NCBI RefSeq assembly: GCF_000423665.1
Contig: NZ_AUIK01000016.1
Coordinates: 293,371 to 357,370 of the forward strand
Direction of reading: 5' to 3'
Source of the DNA: Solirubrobacter soli DSM 22325
GTDB taxonomy: Bacteria; Actinomycetota; Thermoleophilia; Solirubrobacterales; Solirubrobacteraceae
Length of the DNA: 64,000 bases
Of this stretch, positions 16,061-24,174 are shown piece after piece. The position numbers and the translations under genes were made by a program. Position 1 is the stretch's first letter; each line of letters opens with the position of its first letter. The notes under the pieces were generated by a model. The model did not search any database. It worked only from the letters and a program-made list of their open reading frames with translations, and was not told the DNA's origin.

Positions 16061-17185
16061 GTGACCGTCGCAGACCTCGCCGCCGAGCTGGTGGCCATCG
16101 ACTCCGTCAACCCCGCCCTGGTGCCCGGCGGCGCTGGTGAGGCGGAGATCGCCACGTTCATCGCCGGGTGGGCGAGGGCGAACGGCCTCGAAGCGCAGAT
16201 CCTGGACGCGACGCCGGGCCGGCCGTCGGTGCTCGTGACCGCTCGCGGACGCGGACGCGGAAAGACACTCTTGTTGTGCGGCCACACGGACACCGTCGGC
16301 GTCGACGGCATGGCCGATCCGCACACGCCGCGCCGCGACGGCGACCGTCTCTACGGCCGCGGGACGTGTGACATGAAAGGCGGGCTCGCGGCGACGCTGA
16401 TCGCCGCCCGCGACGCCGCCGCGGCGGGCCTCGCGGGCGACGTCGTGGTCGCGTGCGTGGCCGACGAGGAGCACGCGTCGCTCGGGATTCAGGAGGCGCT
16501 TACGCACGTGCGCGCCGACGCGGCGGTGATCACGGAGCCGACCCGGCACGAGCTCGTCATCGCCCACAAGGGCTTCGTCTGGGCCGACCTCCTGGTCGAG
16601 GGGACCGCCGCTCACGGCTCGCGGCCGGAGCTGGGCGTCGACGCGATCGTCCACATGGCGCCGGTGCTCGCCGGCGTCGGGGCGCTCGATGTCACCCTCG
16701 CCGCCCGCGACCCGCACCCGCTGCTCGGCCGCGGGTCCGTTCACGCCGGCACGATCGTGGGCGGCGTCGAGGCGTCCTCCTACCCGGCGCGCTGCACCGT
16801 CACCGTCGAGCGGCGCACCCTCCCCGGAGAGACCACCTTCGCGGGCGAGCTCGAGGCGCTGCTGGAGCAAGCGCGAACCGCGCAGCCCGGACTGCGGGCC
16901 TCCTTCGACATCGGCCTGGTCCGCAAGCCCTTCGCCATCGACCCCGGCCACGAGCTGGTCAGGCTCACCCGCGACCTCGCGGCGACCGAGCTCGGCGCCG
17001 TGCCGCCCCTGGCCGGCGCGCCCTACTGGACGGACGCGGCCTTCATCGCCGCGGCGGGCATCCCGGCGCTCCTGTTCGGGCCGATCGGCGAGGGCGAGCA
17101 CGCGGAACGGGAATGGGTCAGCATCGCGTCGATGGAGACCGTCACGCGCACGCTCACGAAGCTCGCCGCCGAGGTCTGCGCGTGA
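16061..17185 (+). CDS. M20-family metallo-deacylase (ArgE/DapE/YgeY-like)
   Basis: The 374-residue protein begins at GTG and carries the M20 signature: metal-binding GHTDTV (His and Asp), RGTCDMKGG with the bridging Asp, the catalytic DEEH and an EPTRHELVIAHKG dimerisation-domain entry. The family hydrolyses acyl or carbamoyl groups from amino acids with two zinc or cobalt ions in the cytoplasm. It overlaps the following PLP lyase gene by four bases (GTGA), which indicates a common pathway. The same pairing (YgeY next to the diaminopropionate ammonia-lyase YgeX) is known in enterobacteria. A likely job is to release a free amino acid that the lyase then deaminates. Confidence 0.85.
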   Translation: MTVADLAAELVAIDSVNPALVPGGAGEAEIATFIAGWARANGLEAQILDATPGRPSVLVTARGRGRGKTLLLCGHTDTVGVDGMADPHTPRRDGDRLYGRGTCDMKGGLAATLIAARDAAAAGLAGDVVVACVADEEHASLGIQEALTHVRADAAVITEPTRHELVIAHKGFVWADLLVEGTAAHGSRPELGVDAIVHMAPVLAGVGALDVTLAARDPHPLLGRGSVHAGTIVGGVEASSYPARCTVTVERRTLPGETTFAGELEALLEQARTAQPGLRASFDIGLVRKPFAIDPGHELVRLTRDLAATELGAVPPLAGAPYWTDAAFIAAAGIPALLFGPIGEGEHAEREWVSIASMETVTRTLTKLAAEVCA

Positions 17186-18189
17186 GGCCGTTCGCGACCA
17201 ACGCGGCGGCTCGCGAATGGATCGCGCCGGCCCGGGCGGGCGACGCGCTCGCCTTCCACCGCAGCATCCCCGGCTACGCCGCGACGCCGCTGGCCGAGGT
17301 CCGGCCGGGCGTGTGGGTCAAGGACGAGTCCGACCGCTTCGGGCTGCCGGCGTTCAAGGTGCTCGGCGCCTCCTGGGCCGCCAACGTCGCGATCGGCTCG
17401 CAGCTCGGCCTCACGCCGGCGCCCACGTTCGCCGAGCTCGCGTCGCGTGAGACCGACGTGACGCTCGTGACCGCGACCGACGGGAACCACGGCCGGGCGC
17501 TGGCCTGGGTCGCGCGCCAGCTCGGCCTGAACGCGCGCATCTACGTGGCCGGCGGGCTCCCGGACAGCACGATCCAGGCGATCCGCGACGAGGGCGCCGA
17601 CGTCGTCGAGACCGGCGCGATCTACGACGACGCCGTCCGTATGGCGGCGGCGAGCGGCGACCTGCTGATCCAGGACACCGCGTGGGACGGGTACGAGGCC
17701 ATTCCGCGCGCGATCGTGACCGGCTACTCGACCCTGTTCGCCGAGATCGACGAGCGACTGACACAGGATCTCGTCGTCGTCCCCACCGGGGTCGGCTCCC
17801 TCCTGCAGGCGGCGCTCGAGCACTACCGGAGCGCGGACGGACCGCGTCCCGCCGTGCTGGCCGTCGAGCCGGTGACCGCCGCCTGCGTGACCGCGTCACT
17901 CGCGGCGGGCGCGCCTGTGAGCGTCGACACGTCCGCGCCCACGATCATGGCCGGCCTCAACTGCGGCACGGTCTCCTCGATCGCGTGGCCCGCGGTGCGC
18001 GACGGCCTCGACGCCGCGATCGGCGTGACCGACGACGAGACCCGCGCGGCGATGCGCGAGCTCCACGCCACCGGCCTCGCCGCCGGGCCGTGCGGCGCCG
18101 CCGCGCTCGCGGGGTTCGACGCCGCGGGGCTGGAGGCGGCGACGGTCGTCCTCGTCAGCACGGAGGGAATCGCCGCGAATTCCGCGTGA
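17182..18189 (+). CDS. PLP-dependent lyase, diaminopropionate ammonia-lyase-like
   Basis: The GTG at 17182 overlaps the deacylase stop and gives a 335-residue fold-type II PLP enzyme. Lys59 in PAFKVLGAS should form the Schiff base, DGNHGRALAWVAR is the phosphate/substrate loop typical of diaminopropionate ammonia-lyase and threonine dehydratase relatives, and PTGVGSLLQA is the glycine-rich phosphate-binding loop. It lacks the C-terminal regulatory domain of biosynthetic threonine deaminases. With the M20 partner it fits a catabolic pathway in which an acylated or carbamoylated diamino acid is hydrolysed and then cleaved to ammonia and pyruvate. Exact substrate specificity is inferred, not seen. 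Confidence 0.8.
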   Translation: MRPFATNAAAREWIAPARAGDALAFHRSIPGYAATPLAEVRPGVWVKDESDRFGLPAFKVLGASWAANVAIGSQLGLTPAPTFAELASRETDVTLVTATDGNHGRALAWVARQLGLNARIYVAGGLPDSTIQAIRDEGADVVETGAIYDDAVRMAAASGDLLIQDTAWDGYEAIPRAIVTGYSTLFAEIDERLTQDLVVVPTGVGSLLQAALEHYRSADGPRPAVLAVEPVTAACVTASLAAGAPVSVDTSAPTIMAGLNCGTVSSIAWPAVRDGLDAAIGVTDDETRAAMRELHATGLAAGPCGAAALAGFDAAGLEAATVVLVSTEGIAANSA

Positions 18190-18225
18190 GGATGTCGAGA
18201 TCGGCGGGGGCGCTCCGCTCTACCG

Positions 18226-18261
18226 ATGAATTCATACGCCCGGGGGTGTCTAACCGTTAGA
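18226..18261. promoter_or_regulatory. Two palindromes upstream of the DUF899 gene
   Basis: ATGAATTCAT (18226-18235) is a perfect 10-bp palindrome, and TCTAAC-C-GTTAGA (18249-18261) is a perfect 6+6 inverted repeat. Both are AT-rich islands between two genes and lie 25-60 bases upstream of the start at 18286, so they are operator candidates. A GAGGAAGGAG ribosome-binding site follows at 18271-18280. Confidence 0.4.
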
Positions 18262-18285
18262 TCGCCCCTCGAGGAAGGAGCACCG

Positions 18286-18978
18286 ATGGATACGCCGCCG
18301 ATCGTGTCGCCACAGGAATGGGACGCCGAGCGCGAGAAGCTGCTCGTGAAGGAGAAGGCGTTCACGCGCGCCCGTGACGCGCTCGCCGCCGACCGCCGCC
18401 GGATGCCGTGGATGGCGGTCGAGAAGGACTACCGCTTCGAAGGCCCGGACGGCGAGGTGAGCCTGCTCGACCTGTTCGAGGGCCGCCGCCAGCTGATCGT
18501 CTATCGCGCGTTCTTCGCGCCCGACGTCACGACGTACCCAGCCTCGGGCGGCGAGTACCCGACCCGGGCCTGCGTGGGGTGCTCGTTCGGTGCCGACCAG
18601 GTCGCCCACCCCGCCCATCTGAACGCGCGCGACACGACGCTCGTATGGGTCTCGCGCGCGCCCCAGGACGAGATCCAGGACCTCAAGCAGCGCATGGGCT
18701 GGGGCCTGATCCCGTGGTTCTCGCTCACCGACGACTTCGACAAGGACTTCGGCGTCGAGGAGTGGCACGGCCACAACGCGTTCATCCGCGAGGGCGACCG
18801 GATCTTCCGCACGTACTTCATCGACAGCCGCGGCGACGAGGCGCTCGGCACCACCTGGAGCTACCTCGACATCACCGCGCTCGGGCGCCAGGAGGCGTGG
18901 GAGGACTCGCCGGCGGGCTACCCGCAGACCCCGCCGTACCAGTGGTGGAACTACCACGACGCGTACGCCGCGACATGA
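18286..18978 (+). CDS. DUF899 thioredoxin-like protein
   Basis: The ATG at 18286 follows a very strong ribosome-binding site and gives 230 residues. The sequence matches the DUF899 family of thioredoxin-fold proteins (MPWMAVEKDYRFEGPDGEVS, then LFEGRRQLIVYRAFF, CVGCSFGADQVAH and WSYLDITALGRQE). A Cys-x-x-Cys pair (ACVGCS) is present at the usual position. Members are cytoplasmic and probably act on thiols or peroxides, but no reaction is established. The gene stands alone after the PLP lyase, with its own palindromic upstream region. Confidence 0.85.
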   Translation: MDTPPIVSPQEWDAEREKLLVKEKAFTRARDALAADRRRMPWMAVEKDYRFEGPDGEVSLLDLFEGRRQLIVYRAFFAPDVTTYPASGGEYPTRACVGCSFGADQVAHPAHLNARDTTLVWVSRAPQDEIQDLKQRMGWGLIPWFSLTDDFDKDFGVEEWHGHNAFIREGDRIFRTYFIDSRGDEALGTTWSYLDITALGRQEAWEDSPAGYPQTPPYQWWNYHDAYAAT

Positions 18979-19169
18979 TGCTCGCCCACGTCGGAGGCGT
19001 CCCGGTCGAGGAGCTGCTGCCGCTGACGCCCGCGCTCGCCGCCGGGGCGGGCCTGATCCTCGCACGCGCCCGGGCCATGGCGGCCAGGGTCGTGCTTAGG
19101 ACTCGCGGACCGGCTTCAGCGTCGCGAGCGGCACGGCGCTGCGCTCCCTCGGACGTTCGCCGAGTTTGA
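18975..19169 (+). CDS. Small membrane protein (possible)
   Basis: The ATG overlaps the DUF899 stop (ATGA), suggesting translational coupling. The 64 residues start MMLAHVGGVPVEELLPL, followed by one hydrophobic helix (LTPALAAGAGLILARARA) and a basic tail. Similar 'LAHVGGVPVEE' small proteins with one helix occur in actinobacteria as far as I recall. The last third overlaps the convergent EamA gene by 74 bases, so the natural C-terminus may be as drawn or the frame may be chance. Confidence 0.4.
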   Translation: MMLAHVGGVPVEELLPLTPALAAGAGLILARARAMAARVVLRTRGPASASRAARRCAPSDVRRV

Positions 19170-20067
19170 CGACGACCACGCCCGCGATGATCAGCGCGCC
19201 GCCCGCGAGTTGGGCGGCGCCGGGGAGCTGGTCGAGCAGCAGCCACGCGAACGTCACGCCCGCGACGACCTCGAGCAATGCCACGAACGACGAGAGGCGC
19301 GAGCCGAGGCGGCGGCTGGCTTCGATCCCCGTGCAGTAGGCGAGGCCCGCGGTGACCACGCCGAGCCCGACGAGCGGGACCCACCACGCCCACGCGTCGC
19401 CCGCGTAGACCGGGGAGGCGGTGGTGGCTGACATCGGGAGAAGGCCGGTCACGCCCAGCAGGGCCAGGACCAGCGCGCCGCTCGCCAGGCCGGCCCCCGC
19501 CAAGGCGACCGGCGGGAGGTCGGCCCGCGGCTTCGCGGCGAGCACGAAGTAGGACGCGCAGCCGACCATCGCGAGCAGCGCCCAGGCCACGCCCGCCGGG
19601 TTCAGGTCCGCGCCCGAAAGCAGGTCCAGCACGAGCACGAGGCCGAGTGCCGCGAGGCCGGCGCCCGCGACCGTCAGCGGTCCGGGCCGTTCGCCGTTGC
19701 GCAGCCACAGCCAGACGACGACCGCGGCGGGCGCCGTGTACTCGATCAGCAGTGCCGGGCCGACGTCCATCCGCTGAACGGCCGAGAAGTACGCGAACTG
19801 CGCGCCCGCGACCGGCACGGCGCCGAACAGCAGCAGGAACCACGCGTTCGTTCGCAGCGCCCCCCAACGGCCGGACAGGGCGCGGAACGCCAAGGGCGCG
19901 ACCACGAGCGCCCCGATCGCCAGGCGGGCCAGGACCACCGCTCCGGCGCTCCAGCCGGCGTCGAGCAGGCCGCGCGCCAACGAGCCGGAGAGCCCGAACG
20001 AGGCAGCCGAGGCGACCGCGAACGCCAACCCGATCCCGGTCTGCCTGTCATTGCTCATGGACGTCAT
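19096..20067 (-). CDS. EamA/DMT-superfamily exporter
   Basis: The 323-residue protein has about ten transmembrane helices arranged as two EamA repeats (GIGLAFAVASAASFGLSGSL and GVAWALLAMVGCASYFVLAA mark the start of each half). EamA carriers export amino acids or other metabolites. It is divergent from a CGNR zinc-finger regulator with only 38 bases between the start codons, and the palindrome in that gap is a plausible shared operator. The basic C-terminal tail is cytoplasmic. The substrate cannot be told from sequence. Confidence 0.85.
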   Translation of the reverse strand: MTSMSNDRQTGIGLAFAVASAASFGLSGSLARGLLDAGWSAGAVVLARLAIGALVVAPLAFRALSGRWGALRTNAWFLLLFGAVPVAGAQFAYFSAVQRMDVGPALLIEYTAPAAVVVWLWLRNGERPGPLTVAGAGLAALGLVLVLDLLSGADLNPAGVAWALLAMVGCASYFVLAAKPRADLPPVALAGAGLASGALVLALLGVTGLLPMSATTASPVYAGDAWAWWVPLVGLGVVTAGLAYCTGIEASRRLGSRLSSFVALLEVVAGVTFAWLLLDQLPGAAQLAGGALIIAGVVVVKLGERPRERSAVPLATLKPVRES

Positions 20068-20075
20068 GGCCGATG

Positions 20076-20102
20076 ACCTTAGGCGACATCCTGTAAGATG
20101 TC
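20076..20102. promoter_or_regulatory. Divergent leaderless promoters and GACATC operator
   Basis: A perfect inverted repeat GACATC-CTGTAA-GATGTC spans 20085-20102. It contains the plus-strand -10 box TAAGAT (20094-20099), six bases before the GTG at 20106. On the minus strand TAAGGT (20081-20076) lies eight bases before the ATG at 20067. A repressor on this palindrome would cover the promoter of the regulator and touch that of the transporter, which suggests autoregulation by the CGNR protein. Confidence 0.6.
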
Positions 20103-20105
20103 AAC

Positions 20106-20645
20106 GTGCTCTTTGCCTATGACACGGAGGCCTCGCTCAAAGCCGCGGTGTCGCTCGTCAACAGCGCGGCGGAGCCCGACACGCTGACGACGATCGCCGA
20201 GCTCGACGCGTGGTACGCAGAGAACGCCTTCACCGGGCGCCGCGACGGTGACGAGGCGGAGCTCCAAGCCCTCAGGGCCCTGCGCCCGACCTTGAGAGCG
20301 ATCCTCCTGGCTGAGCGCGACGTCGCGGCGGAGCTCGTCAACACGCTGCTCACCGAGGCCCAAGCGCTCCCGCAGCTGCGCCGCCACGACGGGCTGGACT
20401 GGCACATCCACGCCGTCCCGAGCGAGGCGCCCCTCGACCGCCGCGTCGCGGTGGAGCTCGCGATGGCGATGATCGACGTCATCCGCGCCGACGAGCTCTC
20501 ACGGCTCTCCGTCTGCGCCGACGATCGCTGCGAGGGCCTCGTGCTCGACCTCTCCCGCAACCGCTCGCGCCGCTTCTGCAGCACCGCGTGCGCCAACCGC
20601 AACGCGGTCGCCGCCTACCGCGCGCGCGGCAGGCGGCAGACCTGA
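20106..20645 (+). CDS. CGNR zinc-finger transcriptional regulator (ABATE domain)
   Basis: The 179-residue protein has an N-terminal stress-induced ABATE region (SLVNSAAEPDTLTTIAELDA). It ends with the CGNR-type zinc finger: Cys-x4-Cys (VCADDRCEG), RFCSTACANRNAVAAYRAR with the second cysteine pair, and a basic DNA-binding tail. The family members are thought to be transcriptional regulators. The divergent EamA exporter, 38 bases away, is its most likely target. It appears to be translated from a leaderless transcript starting at the GTG. Confidence 0.85.
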   Translation: MLFAYDTEASLKAAVSLVNSAAEPDTLTTIAELDAWYAENAFTGRRDGDEAELQALRALRPTLRAILLAERDVAAELVNTLLTEAQALPQLRRHDGLDWHIHAVPSEAPLDRRVAVELAMAMIDVIRADELSRLSVCADDRCEGLVLDLSRNRSRRFCSTACANRNAVAAYRARGRRQT

Positions 20646-20651
20646 CCCGCG

Positions 20652-22025
20652 TCAGCCGACGCGGATCATCTTCTTGTTGACGAACTCGTCCGCGCCGAAG
20701 CGGCCGAGCTCACGCCCGAAGCCGGACGCCTTGACGCCGCCGAAGGGCAGCTCGACGCCCTCGGCGCCGACCGCGTTGATGAAGACCATCCCGGCCTCGA
20801 TCTGGTCGGCGACGCGCAGCGCCTGCTCGGAGTCGGTCGTGAACACGTACGAGCCGAGGCCGAACGGCGTGTCGTTGGCCAGCTCGATCGCCTCGGCCTC
20901 CGAGCCCACCTTGTAGACCTGCGCGACGGGGCCGAAGAACTCGTCGGTGTAGGCCGGGTTGTCCTTGGTGATGTCGGTCAGGACGGCGGTCTTGAAGAAG
21001 TTGCCGTCGCGTCCGCCGCCGGCGGCGAGGGTCGCGCCGCCGTCGATCGCCTGCTTGACCTGCGCCTCGAGCCGGTCGGCCGCGGCGGTTGAGGACAACG
21101 GCCCGACGGTGGTGTCGGAGGACTCCGGATCGCCCGGCTCGACGGCCGTGAGCGCCGCCGTGAACTTCTCCACGAAGCCGTCGTAGAGGTCCTCGGTGAC
21201 GATGAAGCGCTTGGCGGCGTTGCAGGCCTGGCCGCTGTTCTCCAACCGCCCGCCGACCGCCTGCTCGACGACCGCGTCGAGGTCGTCGGCCTTCAGGACG
21301 ATGAACGGGTCCGACCCGCCCAGCTCGAGCACGACCTTCTTCAGGTTGCGGCCCGCGATCTCCGCCACGGCCGCGCCCGCGCGGCCCGAGCCGGTCAGCG
21401 ACACGCCTTGCACGCGCGGATCGCCGATCACCCACTCGATCTGCTCGTTGGTCGCGTAGATGTTGATGTAGGCGTCCTTCGGCACGCCGGCGGCGTGGAA
21501 GATCTCCTCCATCGTCGCGGCCGACTCCGGGCACTGCGGCGCGTGCTTGAGCAGGATCGTGTTCCCGGTCACCAGGTTCGGGCCGGCGAAGCGGGCGACC
21601 TGGTAGTAGGGGTAGTTCCAGGGCATGATCCCCAGCAGCAGGCCGACCGACGAGCGGCGGATGAAGGCCGAGCCGTCGCCCTCGAGCAGCTCGATCGGCT
21701 CGTCGGCCATCAGCTTGGCGCCGTTGTCGGCGTAGTACTGGTAGATCGCGGCGCTGAACTCGACCTCGCCGCGCGCCTGCTCGACGGGCTTGCCCATCTC
21801 GCGGACGATGATCTCGGCGAGCTCGTCGCGCCGCTCGTTGTGGAGGTCGGCGACGCGCGCGATGATCGCCGCGCGGTCCTCCACGCTCGTGCCGCGACCC
21901 CAGGCCGCGTGCGCGTCGTGGGCGCGGCCGATCGCGTCCTTGAGCGCGTCGTCGCTGATGGTCTCGTACGTCTTGAGCGTCTCGCCCGTGGCCGGGTTGA
22001 CGACGGCGTAGATGGAAGTGCTCAT
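20652..22025 (-). CDS. NAD(P)-dependent aldehyde dehydrogenase (succinate-semialdehyde dehydrogenase type)
   Basis: The 457-residue enzyme has the full aldehyde dehydrogenase fold: cofactor-binding GIMPWNYPYYQ, the catalytic glutamate E234 in LELGGSDPF, and the nucleophile C268 in NSGQACNAAKR. Its length and the compact N-terminus (MSTSIYAVVNPATGETL) resemble GabD/Sad-type succinate-semialdehyde dehydrogenases. It stands alone, 6 bases from the convergent CGNR gene. The physiological aldehyde could also be another small semialdehyde. Confidence 0.87.
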   Translation of the reverse strand: MSTSIYAVVNPATGETLKTYETISDDALKDAIGRAHDAHAAWGRGTSVEDRAAIIARVADLHNERRDELAEIIVREMGKPVEQARGEVEFSAAIYQYYADNGAKLMADEPIELLEGDGSAFIRRSSVGLLLGIMPWNYPYYQVARFAGPNLVTGNTILLKHAPQCPESAATMEEIFHAAGVPKDAYINIYATNEQIEWVIGDPRVQGVSLTGSGRAGAAVAEIAGRNLKKVVLELGGSDPFIVLKADDLDAVVEQAVGGRLENSGQACNAAKRFIVTEDLYDGFVEKFTAALTAVEPGDPESSDTTVGPLSSTAAADRLEAQVKQAIDGGATLAAGGGRDGNFFKTAVLTDITKDNPAYTDEFFGPVAQVYKVGSEAEAIELANDTPFGLGSYVFTTDSEQALRVADQIEAGMVFINAVGAEGVELPFGGVKASGFGRELGRFGADEFVNKKMIRVG

Positions 22026-22084
22026 GGTCTCCCTCGTGGACGGGTGCGCATGGGCCGCAGGGGCCGTCCTGCGACTCTACTGAC

Positions 22085-23704
22085 GTGGACAACGCGGGGA
22101 TCGCCGACCACCTCGAGGCGTTCGCCGCGCTGCTCGATCTCGCCGAGGCGAACCCGTATCAGCCGCGCGCGTACCGCCGGGCGGCCGACACGATCCGCGC
22201 GGCACCGATGCCGGTCGAGGAGCTCGTTCGCACCGGCCGCGCGGCGCGGTTGCGGGGCATCGGCTCCGGGATCGAGGCGCGGCTGCGCGAGCTGGTCGAG
22301 ACGGGGGAGATCGCCGAGCTGCGCGAGCTCGAGCGCGAAATGGTGCCCGGGCTCGTCGGCCTCGGGCGCTTCCTCGGGCTGACGACGAAGCGGTCGGTGG
22401 ACATCGCGCGGGCGCTGGGGGCTCGCACCCCGGAGGAGTTCCGCGAGGCGGTCGCGGACGGACGACTGCGCGATGTCCCCGGAGTCGGCCCGAAGCTCGA
22501 GGCGCAGGTGCGCGAGGCGCTCGAGCGCGAAGACGAGCCGCGACCGGGGCTGATGCTCGACCGCGCGGCCGCGCTCGTCGGCGGTGTCGCAAGCGCGCTC
22601 GGCGGCGAGGTCGCGGGCGACGTGCGCCGGTGGCGCGACGCGTGCGAGGCACTGGTGGTCGTCTGCGCGACCGAGGACCCGGAGACGCTGCTCGCCCGCT
22701 TCGCCGCGCTGCCGCAGATCGTCGCGGTGCTCGGCGCGCCGGAGGCGCCCGCGGCGCCGCCGGCACCGGCGCATCGCCGGGGGTTGACCGTCGAGGGCGT
22801 GCCGGTCGACGTGATCGCCTCCCCGCCGAGCAGCTTCGGCACCGCCTTCGTGCGCGCCACCGGCACCGCGGCGTACGTCGCGGCGCTCGAACCTCTGCCT
22901 CACGCGCCGACGGAGGCCGGCGTCTACGAGCGGCTCGGCCTGCCGTGGGTCCCGCCGGAGCTGCGCGAGCGACCGTTCCGCGGCGAGCCGCCGGCCTTGC
23001 TGGAGCTCGACGACATCCGGGGCGACCTGCACTGCCACACGACCTGGTCCGACGGCCGCTTCAGCGTCGAGGAGATGGGCCGCGCGGGGCGCGCGCGCGG
23101 CTACGAGTACATCGCGATCTGCGACCACACGCCCGCCGTCGGAGCGGTGCGCGGCCTCACCGGCGACGACGTCCGCCGGCAGGCGGAGGAGATCGCGGCC
23201 GCGAACGAAGTGCTCGCCCCGTTCAAGATCCTGCGCGGGATCGAGTGCGACATCCTGCCCGACGGCCGGCTCGACCTGCCGGACGATGTGCTCGACGAGC
23301 TCGACTGGGTGCAGGCGAGCGTCCACGCGGGTCAGCGGACGCCCGGGCCTGAGCTCACGCGGCGCGTCGTGGAAGCGCTCCACCACCCGGCGGTCCGCTG
23401 CCTGAGCCATCCGAAAGGGCGGCTGATCGGGAGGCGGCCGGAGAACGCGCTCGACCTCGACCGCGTGTTCGAGGTCGCGCTCGAGCACGACGTCGCGCTC
23501 GAGGTCAACGGGCTGCCCGCGCGGCTCGATCTCAGCGGCGAGCACGTGCGCGAGGCGCTGCGTGCGGGAGTGCGGATCGTCTGCTCCACCGACACCCACT
23601 CGGTCGGCGGGTTTCAGAACATGCCACTGGCGGTCCACACCGCGCGGCGCGGGGGCGCGACGCGGGCGGATGTGCTCAACACCCGCCCGCTGAGCGAGCT
23701 CTAG
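22085..23704 (+). CDS. PolX/PHP-family protein with degenerate polymerase site
   Basis: The 539-residue protein begins with the helix-hairpin-helix domain of bacterial PolX (EANPYQPRAYRRAADTIR, VPGVGPKLEAQV). The palm domain is present by length, but where active family members have an RRG motif followed by paired catalytic aspartates, this protein reads AGDVRRWRDACEALVVVCA, so two metal-binding aspartates seem lost. The C-terminal PHP phosphoesterase domain is intact (DLHCHTTWSDG, CDHTP, GIECDILPDG, SHPKGRL, CSTDTHS). It should therefore be a DNA-binding nuclease or phosphatase rather than a polymerase. It ends tail-to-tail with the next gene, sharing CTAG. Confidence 0.85.
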   Translation: MDNAGIADHLEAFAALLDLAEANPYQPRAYRRAADTIRAAPMPVEELVRTGRAARLRGIGSGIEARLRELVETGEIAELRELEREMVPGLVGLGRFLGLTTKRSVDIARALGARTPEEFREAVADGRLRDVPGVGPKLEAQVREALEREDEPRPGLMLDRAAALVGGVASALGGEVAGDVRRWRDACEALVVVCATEDPETLLARFAALPQIVAVLGAPEAPAAPPAPAHRRGLTVEGVPVDVIASPPSSFGTAFVRATGTAAYVAALEPLPHAPTEAGVYERLGLPWVPPELRERPFRGEPPALLELDDIRGDLHCHTTWSDGRFSVEEMGRAGRARGYEYIAICDHTPAVGAVRGLTGDDVRRQAEEIAAANEVLAPFKILRGIECDILPDGRLDLPDDVLDELDWVQASVHAGQRTPGPELTRRVVEALHHPAVRCLSHPKGRLIGRRPENALDLDRVFEVALEHDVALEVNGLPARLDLSGEHVREALRAGVRIVCSTDTHSVGGFQNMPLAVHTARRGGATRADVLNTRPLSEL

Positions 23705-24066
23705 TTGCCGTCGGGGTCGACCGTGCCGCTGACGGTCGTGCTGACGGAGACCGAGTAGACCGTCGGCGGCGTGTAGCCGGCGGGAGCGGCGGCGACGGCG
23801 GCCTGCCAGGCCTCGACGGCCTCGAGGTACGTCAGGTTGTAGAAGACGTAGCCGCCGATGCTGATCACCGACGTGACGGGCGCGGCGGCCGTGGTCGTGG
23901 CCGGGGCGGGCGTGGTGGTGGCGGTCGTCGTCGCGGTATTCGTGCGCTTGCCCTGATGCCAGCGGCCCGAAGGAGCGGCGGAGGCGGGGCTCGCGAGGAC
24001 CGGGACGGCGGCGACGGCGAGGGCGACGACGGCGGCGCGGCGGATGCTGCGGATGGGGTTGTTCAT
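23701..24066 (-). CDS. Small secreted protein
   Basis: The chosen ATG at 24066 gives 121 residues with a signal peptide (MNNPIRSIRRAAVVALAVAA, cleavage near ASAAPS). A Thr/Ala-rich linker follows, and then a short C-terminal domain (GGYVFYNLTYLEAVEAWQAAV) ending in a Val/Ser/Thr strand pattern and DPDGN. A start 11 codons upstream would place charged residues before the signal. No family recognised. The stop shares the palindrome CTAG with the stop of the PolX gene. Confidence 0.75.
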   Translation of the reverse strand: MNNPIRSIRRAAVVALAVAAVPVLASPASAAPSGRWHQGKRTNTATTTATTTPAPATTTAAAPVTSVISIGGYVFYNLTYLEAVEAWQAAVAAAPAGYTPPTVYSVSVSTTVSGTVDPDGN

Positions 24067-24174
24067 GTCATCAACATCGGCCCGCCGCGGAGGTGACACG
24101 ACCCTCGAATGTTGATGCTGCTTAACCCGTGGGGCCAGAAACCGCTTGCCGTGTCAGCCCCGCAACAGGCCGGT

